21,400 nucleotides of DNA, taken from the NCBI GenBank assembly GCA_004212135.1, contig RXIE01000175.1:1-21400 (forward strand). The letters are read 5' to 3'. Source of the stretch: Candidatus Methanophagales archaeon ANME-1-THS (lineage in GTDB: Archaea; Halobacteriota; Syntropharchaeia; Alkanophagales; Methanospirareceae). How positions within the stretch are numbered: the first letter of the stretch is position 1; each line of letters opens with the position of its first letter. Both the position numbers and the translations under genes were made by a program. The notes beneath the pieces were generated by a model. The model was not told where the DNA came from, searched no databases, and saw nothing but the letters and a program-made list of their open reading frames with translations. This document shows, piece after piece, positions 6,688 to 13,804 of the stretch.

Positions 6688-7251
6688 TTACGTTGTATAT
6701 CCCTTACCAATGCTCCATGCCTTTCCAATAAATTCTCCGATTGCCCAGTAGCGGTTGTCTGGCATGGTGAGGGTAATAGGATCTATCTTCTTGATGTCTG
6801 GTTTGCCCTCGGTCAAACACTGATCATCAGCATACGCGCCCTTAATTTCTCCGATAAAGAGCGTGTTTGATGGTAAGTCTACTGCCTGGACGAGGCTGCA
6901 CTCCATTGTGAGCGGGCACTGTTTGATCATTGGTGCGTACTCCAGATCTCCCTTGAAAGTTTCAAAGACTCGTGACTTGTCTGTCTTTTCTCCTGACACA
7001 AGACCCACGTAATCTAATGCTTTGACAAGGCTACGACCCGGGATGCTCACCCCAAATTGGCCATGCTCGTGGATGCCTGAATTGGTGTAATGGCTCTTAT
7101 GCAGGGCGACAGCGATCAGAGGTGGCTGGAAATTAACACGTGATACCCACCCAACGGCCATAAAGTTTACCCGATGCCCTACCACAGCACCAACGATTAC
7201 CAGTGGCATTGGGTAGACAAACGCATTATTGCTCATCTTGATCTTGTTCAT
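6688..7251 (-). CDS. Flavin reductase-like FMN-binding split-barrel protein
   Basis: 187 residues of the flavin-reductase (RutF/HpaC-like, COG1853) family. These bind FMN in a split beta-barrel and either reduce free flavin or serve as small electron carriers. Diagnostic segments are PLVIVGAVVGHRVNFMAVGWVS (strand with the N-F-M..GW FMN loop, about residues 16-37), PPLIAVALHKSHYTNSGI (about 43-60) and FGVSIPG. The C-terminal half carries the CPLTMEC strand and the FIGEIKGAYAD strand typical of archaeal members. GGGGAGGAG before ATG 7251 is a strong ribosome site, and TTTAAATTC at 7305-7313 is a plausible promoter, so it is probably transcribed apart from tfuA. Physiological partner unknown. 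Confidence 0.88.
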   Translation of the reverse strand: MNKIKMSNNAFVYPMPLVIVGAVVGHRVNFMAVGWVSRVNFQPPLIAVALHKSHYTNSGIHEHGQFGVSIPGRSLVKALDYVGLVSGEKTDKSRVFETFKGDLEYAPMIKQCPLTMECSLVQAVDLPSNTLFIGEIKGAYADDQCLTEGKPDIKKIDPITLTMPDNRYWAIGEFIGKAWSIGKGYTT

Positions 7252-7304
7252 GGTATCTCCTCCCCAGTTCTATCATGAATAGAGTATAGAGGTATGTAGG
7301 TTAC

Positions 7305-7313
7305 GAATTTAAA
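7305..7313 (-). promoter_or_regulatory. TATA box for the flavin reductase-like gene
   Basis: On the minus strand TTTAAATTC is preceded by GGCC, similar to a BRE position. It predicts a start near 7282 and a leader of about 30 bases containing GGGGAGGAG. Confidence 0.5.
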
Positions 7314-7325
7314 GGCCTTCACCCC

Positions 7326-8009
7326 TTATCTCGACGAAAAATCGTACTGCTTCACTCCTCCCGTCGCGATCTCTTTTATCCGCTTCAATGCCGCAATTGC
7401 ATCTTCACGCTTCAAATCCCTTTTCTCCTCTGTCAAGAACTTCTTCAACTGCTCTAACATTTGCTGATCCACCACACCTTCCGCATCGCTCAATATCCGT
7501 TCGTAAACCCGTTCCGGGTAATAGAGCGATCGTGCGATAGCCACGAGCTTCTCCTTCACCTCCTCAGTTATTATGCCTCGTTCCTCCGCGCGTTCGAGGT
7601 TGTATCGAATATTCACCAACGGCTCGGATAACGGGTTGAGCGACTCAGGTTCGAATAACAACGCGACTTCATCATCGGATACGAGCACGCCATTCTTATA
7701 CTGCTCATAGATCCGGCCGATACCCTCCATACCATAAACATTGAGCTCAGAAGCACGCAAGGCGCCCATACTCGATGCTCCCACTACTTTCACGCCCTTC
7801 TCCAGCGCATAGAGGATCTCACGATGGGCGATTGCACAAGCTTGAAAGAAGACGCCATCGATCAGCCCTATGATCTGTGCCCCTTCCTTGACCGCCTTGA
7901 AGATATCACCCCGCGCTGCCGGTGGCCTGTACTCAGCATCCACTATACGTCTCGCCTGTTCGGTTTCAAGACTCGGCCCCAGGAACACGACGATGCTGCT
8001 TTTGTGCAT
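7326..8009 (-). CDS. tfuA: TfuA-related protein for McrA-glycine thioamidation
   Basis: 227 residues of the TfuA family, the partner of YcaO in converting a conserved McrA glycine to thioglycine. The N-terminal strand VVFLGPSLETEQARRI is the family hallmark, followed by YRPPAARGDIFKA, then IIGLIDGVFFQACAIAHREILYAL and VKVVGASSMGALRASEL, the most conserved blocks, in the first ~105 residues. The C-terminal third is helical and variable. The start at 8009 is set by GGGAGGAGGTG 6 bases upstream; a longer frame from 8042 would translate this ribosome site as Gly/Ala. The gene overlaps ycaO by 44 bases, so the two are translationally coupled. TfuA is thought to assist sulfur delivery or substrate presentation; its chemistry is not settled. 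Confidence 0.9.
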   Translation of the reverse strand: MHKSSIVVFLGPSLETEQARRIVDAEYRPPAARGDIFKAVKEGAQIIGLIDGVFFQACAIAHREILYALEKGVKVVGASSMGALRASELNVYGMEGIGRIYEQYKNGVLVSDDEVALLFEPESLNPLSEPLVNIRYNLERAEERGIITEEVKEKLVAIARSLYYPERVYERILSDAEGVVDQQMLEQLKKFLTEEKRDLKREDAIAALKRIKEIATGGVKQYDFSSR

Positions 8010-9198
8010 TCCTGCACCTCCTCCCGATCCGTTCACCATCAACCGCGTACATCTCCAATCCTGGCACGATGACCCGCACGACCGGTACGCCGAGCTCTTC
8101 CCTCGTCAGATCCACCACGACCACTCGATCGAGTCCAGCACCTTTTAGACGTGCCACGGTATGCTGTATATCCTCGAGAAAATCATCGCTCTCAAATGAA
8201 GAGGAATCCACACGCTCAAACGCTTCAACCTCTGCAATTTCGAACCAGTGCTTGTTCATCTTTCGCACCCAGTCATAGCCCATCCTCCTCTTGAGATCCG
8301 CCGTCACGGTATCTTCTCGTGCACCGTGTATCTGCGTGAGCCTGCTCTGTGCAACCTCAGTAATCGCCCGCTTGACCGCAACGCCCGCATCGGTATGCGT
8401 CCCCATGCCAATGGTGAGCAGTCCTGGGTCCCTTAACATGAGATCGTCCGAGACGGCTGCAAACGTCGGTATACCAAGGTCACTCGTTATATCTCGGATG
8501 AGCACCGAGACCTCGGCTTTCAAGAACCGATCCATGAGATCGTGGATCTCCCCTCCTTCGATCTTCACCTGAGGCCCGGTATTTCGTGTTATCTCGACCA
8601 GTGACCATGCATCTCGCTCAATAACCTCTGCGAGACCGTGGAAAATTGCTTCTTCCAGCTCGTTTCCGCCCGCCAAACCGTTTGTATTCGTTCGGAAGAG
8701 CCTGATCCGATCATATCCCGGGGGCAGTGGGTGGAATACCGCATTCGCGGGCACGTAGAGCTCTTCCTCCGCTACGAGATCAAATCCTTTCACCCAGGGG
8801 ATGGCGAGATCCTCGACCGCCCGCACATAACCCGGGAGGATCAGATCCTTCGGGTTCACCACATTCTCCCTCTCGCTCAAGCGAGCATACCGATCGATTA
8901 AAAGTTCTCGTGCTCCGACTTCCGCAGAGTATCGTTCGATCGCTTCCATCATTGCAGAGACCTTCGCCTCCTCGGCCGTCGTCCCTTTACCATTGTATAC
9001 GGATATCGCTCCGCCCTCCGCAGTCGGTCTGATGCTTGAAAATACCGGTATCCCGATCCGATCGAGTCCGGTGATATCCGCAACGCGGGTCACGCCGGCA
9101 GCGGGCAGCTTCGGCTCTATCCGGGTTAAGGTCTCTTCTGGTGGAACTGCACGATGCGTACCCTTCTTATAACCCTTGATACACGACTTCAGTCTCAT
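7966..9198 (-). CDS. ycaO: YcaO-type ATP-dependent thioamidation enzyme (methanogenesis marker protein 1)
   Basis: 410 residues of the methanogen YcaO family. Known members use ATP and a sulfide source to phosphorylate the McrA backbone amide and install thioglycine. ATP/Mg-binding signatures are all present: SAMMEAIERYSAE (about residues 81-93), NGLAGGNELEEAIFHGLAEVIERDA split across about 173-197, and EVAQSRLTQIHGAR (about 281-294). The N-terminus LKSCIKGYKKGTHR and VADITGLDRIGIPVFS match the marker family. The C-terminus VPVVRVIVPGLEMYAVD is the conserved proline-rich end; the final ~16 residues overlap the tfuA start. No Shine-Dalgarno precedes ATG 9198, unusual among its neighbours, so initiation may depend on readthrough from the E1-like gene, which ends 29 bases upstream. 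Cytosolic, acting on MCR during or after translation. Confidence 0.95.
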   Translation of the reverse strand: MRLKSCIKGYKKGTHRAVPPEETLTRIEPKLPAAGVTRVADITGLDRIGIPVFSSIRPTAEGGAISVYNGKGTTAEEAKVSAMMEAIERYSAEVGARELLIDRYARLSERENVVNPKDLILPGYVRAVEDLAIPWVKGFDLVAEEELYVPANAVFHPLPPGYDRIRLFRTNTNGLAGGNELEEAIFHGLAEVIERDAWSLVEITRNTGPQVKIEGGEIHDLMDRFLKAEVSVLIRDITSDLGIPTFAAVSDDLMLRDPGLLTIGMGTHTDAGVAVKRAITEVAQSRLTQIHGAREDTVTADLKRRMGYDWVRKMNKHWFEIAEVEAFERVDSSSFESDDFLEDIQHTVARLKGAGLDRVVVVDLTREELGVPVVRVIVPGLEMYAVDGERIGRRCRNAQKQHRRVPGAES

Positions 9199-9227
9199 CA
9201 GTCAAGATCTTGTTTACTTCGCTCTGA

Positions 9228-10001
9228 TCACAAATTACCACACGCTCTACATGCCGGGTTCCGCTCGACCGCAAACTCCTCAATCCTGGCATCCACACCA
9301 TCCCAGATCAGAAGTCGATTGGTCAACAGCCCGCCCACACCACTAATATACTTCACCACCTCGGTCGCCTGAATACCGCCTATAACACTACAGGTAGCTC
9401 CGATCACCGGAAAGGTCTCTGCTTCAGGGCTCTCAGGGAATATACACTGTAAACACGCAGTTTCTCCCGGAATGATCGTGGTCACCTGACCCTCAAATCC
9501 ATAGACGCCCCCGTGAAAGAAGGGGATCTTCCTCTGTATCGCCAGCTCGTTCAGTAGATATCTCGTTTGAAAGTTGTCCATTGCATCCACGATCAAATCC
9601 GCATCGGTGATGAGCTCAGCAATAGTGTCCTCACGAATTCGTTGAGTCGTGACCACCACGTCCACCTCTGAATTCATCTGTGAAAGCTTCTCTGCAAACG
9701 ATTCCGCCTTTTTCTTGCCGATATCCTGCTCCCAGTGCAAGATCTGGCGGTTCAAATTGCTCAACTCGACGATATCGTCATCCAGAATCTGGATCCTCCC
9801 GACTCCCGCAACGGTTAAATAGGTGGCGGTTACAGAACCAAGGCCGCCAGCGCCTGCTATGGTAACCGTTGCGTTCTTGAGCCGCTTCTGACCGTCCTCG
9901 CCAAATATCCTCAGTTGTCGCGCGTATCGCTTCCAATCAGGTTCATCTGCAGAAACAGCATCCCCGGAATCGTCTGTTCTCACGCTCCTCGTAGTACGCA
10001 T
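9228..10001 (-). CDS. ThiF/MoeB/HesA-family E1-like adenylyltransferase
   Basis: 257 residues. The family adenylates the C-terminus of a ubiquitin-like sulfur carrier (ThiS, MoaD, SAMP). The nucleotide loop IAGAGGLGS is at about residues 48-56, DDDIVELSNLNRQ (aspartate plus the NRQ arginine) at 74-86, the lysine pair GKKKAE at 96-101, and DAMDNFQTR at 139-147. Zinc ligands are CLQC (183, 186) and CRAC (251, 254). Cys204 lies in GATCSVIGG, where many MoeB proteins have no cysteine, so it could carry sulfur; this is speculative. The start at 10001 is chosen because GGAGAT is 8 bases upstream; it lies inside the preceding 45-residue Cys-rich gene. Position directly before ycaO-tfuA suggests sulfur delivery for thioamidation. 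No carrier protein is seen in the window. Confidence 0.88.
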   Translation of the reverse strand: MRTTRSVRTDDSGDAVSADEPDWKRYARQLRIFGEDGQKRLKNATVTIAGAGGLGSVTATYLTVAGVGRIQILDDDIVELSNLNRQILHWEQDIGKKKAESFAEKLSQMNSEVDVVVTTQRIREDTIAELITDADLIVDAMDNFQTRYLLNELAIQRKIPFFHGGVYGFEGQVTTIIPGETACLQCIFPESPEAETFPVIGATCSVIGGIQATEVVKYISGVGGLLTNRLLIWDGVDARIEEFAVERNPACRACGNL

Positions 10002-10080
10002 AGCAATCTCCACACAATTGTTTACCACAAAATTCCTGGGGATCGTCCGTTTCCAGTCCACAGAGTTCGCATTTGACCAT
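9943..10080 (-). CDS. 45-residue Cys-rich, zinc-ribbon-like protein overlapping the E1-like gene
   Basis: Short gene in the gap between the NifU-like and E1-like genes. GAGGTG lies 7 bases before ATG 10080, right after the NifU-like stop. Cysteines fall in a metal-binding pattern: Cys4-x2-Cys7, then CGKQLCGDC (Cys18, Cys23, Cys26), then CCFC (41, 42, 44) at the C-terminus, with a charged helix YAYYEERENRRF between. The last 59 bases overlap the start of the E1-like gene in another frame, and the E1 ribosome site lies within it. This implies translational coupling. I do not recognise a named family. Co-location suggests a metal- or persulfide-handling partner for the sulfur enzymes. A chance frame is possible but the cysteine pattern plus ribosome site make that unlikely. 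Confidence 0.6.
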   Translation of the reverse strand: MVKCELCGLETDDPQEFCGKQLCGDCYAYYEERENRRFRGCCFCR

Positions 10081-10105
10081 TGTGTAACACCTCACCAGAT
10101 CTTTG

Positions 10106-10351
10106 CTATTTCCACGTTATCCCGAACGGCTCTGCCAATCTCACTTCCTTCACTTCCGGGATTCGTTCCTTCAGCGTCGCCTCAACAAAATTCACCAGGG
10201 TGAACTGGCTCATTGGACAGCCTGCGCATGCGCCCTTCAATCGTACCTTTACCACACCATCTTCCACGTTCACCAGTTCGATACTCCCGCCCTCGAGTGC
10301 GAGGAGTGGTTTTATCTCTTTATCTATTACTTCTCTTACCTTTTCGAGCAT
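10106..10351 (-). CDS. NifU-like C-terminal-domain protein (Fe-S scaffold/carrier)
   Basis: 81 residues comprising one NifU C-terminal (Nfu) domain. The hallmark GACAGCPMSQFTL carries the CxxC that binds a bridging [4Fe-4S] cluster between two subunits or holds persulfide sulfur. It follows the strand-turn-strand GGSIELVNVEDGVVKVRL, and the domain ends VKEVRLAEP. An in-frame ATG at 10366 exists, but the TATA box at 10381-10390 predicts transcription starting near 10359, downstream of that codon. ATG 10351 is therefore the likely start, with GGTAGTGAT just before it. First gene of the unit that continues with the Cys-rich protein, the E1-like protein, YcaO and TfuA. Role in Fe-S delivery or sulfur relay is inferred from family and position. 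Confidence 0.9.
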   Translation of the reverse strand: MLEKVREVIDKEIKPLLALEGGSIELVNVEDGVVKVRLKGACAGCPMSQFTLVNFVEATLKERIPEVKEVRLAEPFGITWK

Positions 10352-10380
10352 AGTATCACTACCCATGTGTTGGGCACGGG

Positions 10381-10390
10381 ACTATATAAA
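10381..10390 (-). promoter_or_regulatory. TATA box of the NifU-E1-YcaO-TfuA operon
   Basis: On the minus strand the TATA element TTTATATAGT is a close match to the archaeal consensus. The predicted start is near 10359, giving a leader of about 8 bases before ATG 10351. No comparable TATA box precedes the E1-like, ycaO or tfuA genes, which supports one transcript. Confidence 0.65.
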
Positions 10391-10457
10391 ATCTCTCGAT
10401 TATTTAGTTCAGGGATGTTCAGAGAATAATGCAGAAGGCTGAGCTACAACCCTTCGA

Positions 10458-10856
10458 TTACAGCATTCGCTCGCCTGCCATTGGACCTGGAATGAGCGAA
10501 TATATCGCCTCTATTTTTATTTTGACCGCTGCTATCGGCTTTGGTCTCCCCCGCTCTTGCGCAAGCTTCGCAACAGTATCATATAAGGGACCGGTCTCGA
10601 TGATCTCCGCCGTACCCTTGAATTGGTAGCCCTCCATCTTCTCACGATCCACAACGGCTACCGCCACTTCTGGATTTTCCCGTAAGTTCTGGAGCGTTTT
10701 CTTTCCCACACCCTCTGCGAAGACGAGCGTTTCTTCATCGCCCAATCTCATGCTCCCCTTTGGTGCTAAGTTCGGTCTCCCCTTCCTGTCCGCCGTTCCA
10801 ACAAATGCGAGCCCTTTCTCAAGTAATGCCCGCATCTCACCCGTTACCTTCACCAT
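10458..10856 (-). CDS. Pyridoxamine 5'-phosphate oxidase-type FMN split-barrel protein
   Basis: 132 residues of the small PPOX-like flavoprotein family that binds FMN (or F420/heme in some branches) between two subunits. Visible features are AFVGTADRKGRPNLAPKGSMR (strand and phosphate-binding region, about residues 17-37), TLVFAEGVGKKTLQNLRENP with the KT..N motif (about 43-62), VAVAVVD and the GYQFKGTAEII strand. The C-terminus IKIEAIYSLIPGPMAGE fits archaeal members. GTG 10868 and ATG 10862 are also in frame, but AGGTGGTG is correctly spaced (6 bases) only for ATG 10856. It lacks enough sequence to be an authentic PdxH. Substrate unknown; transcribed separately from the neighbouring operon, whose promoter lies downstream of its end. 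Confidence 0.85.
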   Translation of the reverse strand: MVKVTGEMRALLEKGLAFVGTADRKGRPNLAPKGSMRLGDEETLVFAEGVGKKTLQNLRENPEVAVAVVDREKMEGYQFKGTAEIIETGPLYDTVAKLAQERGRPKPIAAVKIKIEAIYSLIPGPMAGERML

Positions 10857-11011
10857 ACCCATCACCACCTATTCTTACATAAGCGACGCGAAATAAAGGA
10901 GGGTACCGTGATAGCACTGATCGCCGTGTCAACATGGTTCATGCCCTTGTGATCGTAGCAGCTCGTGCTTTATAACCGCTTCTATGCCCTATCCGGTTCG
11001 TCATCCCACGC

Positions 11012-11908
11012 CTAACCACCGGTAGTGCTCTGCTTCGAGAGGGGGATCGCAAATTTAAGACCGTTCTTCAGCAGTCGTTCATTCGCCAGATCAATGAGGC
11101 CCAGTTCATTCAGGTGTTTCAACTGATTCGTGAGCTCTTCCTCGCGCACCCCTAAAGCTTGTGCTGCGGATACAGGAGCTGAGGGGGCAAGGTCGAGGAC
11201 CCCGGCGTACATCATCGTCACTATCCGATTTTCGAGCTCTGAAAGCTTCTCATGCGGTGTATATGCATTCTTCAGGTCCAGCAGGGCTCTTAAGACCGCC
11301 TCAATACTGGTGCCTTTCGTGATGATGGTGTCAGAAAGAGCTTTAGTATATGCGCTTCCTTCGCTGAGATACTCAATGGCTATCGCACCATATTCAGTGC
11401 CTTGATATACACCCCGTTTCTTCTGCTCCACGTCTACGATATCGTCCCCTGCGATTCTCTTAAGACTGCCTCGTCCGATGATCCACAATGCCTCTGAAGC
11501 AATCTTCAAAAGCCCCTTTTCAAGCTCAACATCCTTTTTCGTGCGAAGGTCGCTCGTGCCCATAATGTAAATGGTGAACGTAGTGGCATCCATGCGCAGT
11601 ACCAGCTCCCGCTCAACATCGTTGAGCACGTCCTCGGCCGCGACGAGGGTCGTTGAGAGGAGCTGTTCCGGTGCAGGTGATTGCGCCGTGCCCCGATATT
11701 TTATGCTCAATCGATCCTGTTTCCCCCGTACCACGTCCCTTATACTGCCCAGAGGAACGATGTTGTGAATTTTTTCCCCTTTTCTGAGGAGGAGGATGCG
11801 GTTGAAGAAGTGCTTGGATTCCTCCTTGCTACAGAAGTACAAGATCCCGTCTTCGAGTACCAATTTCCCTTCACGCCATACATCATCTCCGGGTACAGAG
11901 AACTGCAC
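11012..11908 (-). CDS. cheF: CheF-like archaeal chemotaxis adaptor protein
   Basis: 298 residues resembling archaeal CheF (PF04283), the adaptor that links phosphorylated CheY to the archaellum motor. Two beta-rich PH-like repeats are visible: LVLEDGILYFCSKE through IVPLGSIRDVVRGKQDRLSIKY, and GLLKIASEALWII through IAGDDIVDVEQKK with EYGAIAIEYLS. A winged helix-turn-helix follows from KLSELENRIVTMMYAGV to LKHLNELGLIDLANERL. The long frame begins at TTG 11926, but GGAGG 7 bases before GTG 11908 fixes that codon as start. The nearest promoter-like element is CAATAAAATAAC around 12005-12017. No cheA, cheY or cheW is in the window; the archaellum operon lies about 3 kb upstream on the same strand. 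Assignment is by pattern, so moderately sure. Confidence 0.7.
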   Translation of the reverse strand: MQFSVPGDDVWREGKLVLEDGILYFCSKEESKHFFNRILLLRKGEKIHNIVPLGSIRDVVRGKQDRLSIKYRGTAQSPAPEQLLSTTLVAAEDVLNDVERELVLRMDATTFTIYIMGTSDLRTKKDVELEKGLLKIASEALWIIGRGSLKRIAGDDIVDVEQKKRGVYQGTEYGAIAIEYLSEGSAYTKALSDTIITKGTSIEAVLRALLDLKNAYTPHEKLSELENRIVTMMYAGVLDLAPSAPVSAAQALGVREEELTNQLKHLNELGLIDLANERLLKNGLKFAIPLSKQSTTGG

Positions 11909-12051
11909 GTTCGTTCCTCCTCTCAAATGGTTAGATTGCTAACCGGAACAGAATGAAGGATTGCGCTCATCCGCCGCAGATGGAGCGTGGGCCCCTGTAG
12001 GTGTTATTTTATTGAGCGGTTTCATTCACTATTCTTTTTCTCAACTATTCC

Positions 12052-12082
12052 TTAAAATTTTAACTATGATTTAAAAATTTTT
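12052..12082 (-). terminator. AT-rich palindromic tract, likely terminator of the surface-protein gene
   Basis: Two AT palindromes, TTAAAATTTTAA (12052-12063) and AAAAATTTTT (12073-12082), follow the stop of the thrombospondin-repeat gene on the minus strand. The tract is much richer in A+T than the flanking genes and separates that gene from the CheF-like gene. Confidence 0.35.
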
Positions 12083-12115
12083 GTAAGTATGTAGAATGAT
12101 TTTATCGATTCAGTG

Positions 12116-13702
12116 TTAGCTCCACTCTTTTCTTATTCCTTTCTTCATGCCTCGGGCTAGTGCTCGCGGAGGTTTACCCGCATCAGCTTTCTTCGGCTCT
12201 CTTCTCAGTCCGGTGCGTCCACGAACTTTTGTATACAAAAAGAGAGAGACGCTCAGGACTACCAGTCCAATCACGCCGTAGAGGAGCTTACCAACCATGC
12301 CGTTACCCTCGTTCTTCGGTTCTGATTCTGAAACTGTTGCGTTCGTGTCATTGAGCGGCGACGTGAGCGGTGTGGATATGCTGGCTGGCGAACTTGGGGA
12401 GGGAGAGGTATTCAGTGGCGTTGGGGTCACGTTTGATCTGGGGCTCGGAGAAGGTACGGGAGATGGTGTGGGAGATATGAGGTGAGGTGTTATACTCCAA
12501 TCGGATAGAATCTTCACATACTCCGTCGACGGTAACCATCGACCTCGTGCCTCCTCTGGGCTCAGTACGAGATATAGTTTACCGTTGCTATCAACCTCGA
12601 GTTCACGAGTGCCACTCAGATTCCCCGCCTTGCCCACGAGAACAATGGTGTCCCCTTCACGGAGCGCCAGCCCGAAACGGGTGTCCAGTTGCCTTATACC
12701 CTGCTCGAAATCATAACGCCATGAGCTATTCACCCGAGCAACAGCTCTTTTTGTTTCTCTATTACCGATCGATTCGAACGATTTTAAAAATATCAGATAA
12801 TACGTGTGGTCGAGATCATGCCTCAGCTCTCCGACTCTCGCCTTCAAGGTGATGTAATCCCCACCATACGCTCCGCCCAAAAACTCGTCGAAGGTCAGTG
12901 CATGCTCACTCGGTTCAATGGGAATAAATCCAAATCCAAATATCTCCTCACCATCCCTGAGCCCGTCTTCGTCCGTATCCGCAACGGTTGGATTCGTGAC
13001 CACGCCATAGGTTCCCATCACCTCATCATAATCCGTGAGTCCATCATTATCCGTGTCCTGCTTGGTGGGGCTCGTGTTATAAAGGTGGACCTCATCGCCG
13101 TCACGGAGACCATCAAAATCACTATCCACACGAGTGGGATCGGAGCCTACCGCAATCTCATCACCATCATGCAGTCCGTCATCATCAGTATCTGGATTCG
13201 TGGGGTCAAGTGCGTAGGGATACATTCTGCTCAAATTGGTGATATTCACCACTAAACCCGATCGACTGGCTTCACTCGGGTAAATCTCAGCCATCTGTGT
13301 CTCCTCACTCGTATTGACGCGCCAGCAGAGTTCTTCCAAATCGCTGAGCCCATCGCCATCCGTGTCCCCGGCGAGTGGATCAGTAAAAAAGCCGAATAAT
13401 CCTAAATATTCTACATAATTCGAGAGCCCATCGTCATCTGTGTCCTTATCCCAGGGGTCAGAACCATTCAGATATTCCTGCTGATTCGTTCGCCCGTTAT
13501 GATTATAATCAAGCCCGGCATCAGCCGCAGCGTTTGGATTCAGCCCGTGATCCGATTCCCACCCATCGGGTATACCATCGCCATCCGTATCCTTTTTCTG
13601 TGGATCGAGTCCTGATGCAGGTACCAGCATTAAGGCTATGCCAAGACCAAGAAGTACCACAAGCAGCGGAAAACCGCGGATGAGTTCTGGCATATCGTCC
13701 AT
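12116..13702 (-). CDS. Cell-surface protein with thrombospondin type 3 calcium-binding repeats
   Basis: 528 residues with a secreted, membrane-anchored layout. The N-terminus is a signal peptide or anchor (LIRGFPLLVVLLGLGIALML, about residues 7-26). Eight acidic Ca-binding motifs of the DxDxDGxxD type follow, between about residues 38 and 254, e.g. DTDGDGIPDGWE, DTDDDGLHDGDE and DTDEDGLRDGEE. A beta-rich domain without repeats spans about 265-385. A Ser/Thr/Pro stalk (about 410-460) has several N-x-S/T sites. A C-terminal transmembrane helix (LLYGVIGLVVLSVSLFLY) is followed by a strongly basic tail. In the longest frame the ATG is 13726, but the TATA box at 13732-13740 predicts RNA starting near 13709, so ATG 13702 (or 13693) is the start. 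Probably an S-layer-associated or adhesive protein; ligand unknown. Confidence 0.85.
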   Translation of the reverse strand: MDDMPELIRGFPLLVVLLGLGIALMLVPASGLDPQKKDTDGDGIPDGWESDHGLNPNAAADAGLDYNHNGRTNQQEYLNGSDPWDKDTDDDGLSNYVEYLGLFGFFTDPLAGDTDGDGLSDLEELCWRVNTSEETQMAEIYPSEASRSGLVVNITNLSRMYPYALDPTNPDTDDDGLHDGDEIAVGSDPTRVDSDFDGLRDGDEVHLYNTSPTKQDTDNDGLTDYDEVMGTYGVVTNPTVADTDEDGLRDGEEIFGFGFIPIEPSEHALTFDEFLGGAYGGDYITLKARVGELRHDLDHTYYLIFLKSFESIGNRETKRAVARVNSSWRYDFEQGIRQLDTRFGLALREGDTIVLVGKAGNLSGTRELEVDSNGKLYLVLSPEEARGRWLPSTEYVKILSDWSITPHLISPTPSPVPSPSPRSNVTPTPLNTSPSPSSPASISTPLTSPLNDTNATVSESEPKNEGNGMVGKLLYGVIGLVVLSVSLFLYTKVRGRTGLRREPKKADAGKPPRALARGMKKGIRKEWS

Positions 13703-13731
13703 GCCCCATGTGGATAAAAAATTCAATATTT

Positions 13732-13740
13732 CTATAAATA
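13732..13740 (-). promoter_or_regulatory. TATA box for the thrombospondin-repeat gene
   Basis: TATTTATAG on the minus strand, predicted start near 13709. That excludes the upstream in-frame ATG 13726 and leaves ATG 13702 with a leader of only about 7 bases. Confidence 0.55.
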
Positions 13741-13804
13741 GCTATCCAAAATCGAAAGAGAACTTATCGATTATAGAAAGAAATATATCTCATGGAGACG
13801 TCAT

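Noticed and set aside
10912..10956. Mini-frame starting GTG after GGAGGG on the plus strand
   Set aside because: Only 14 codons, and opposite to all neighbouring genes; the GGAGGG match is probably chance.
12116..13702. Direct repeats in DNA suggesting a CRISPR or satellite array
   Set aside because: The repeated bases encode the DxDxDG motifs of thrombospondin type 3 repeats; spacing is irregular and the reading frame is intact.
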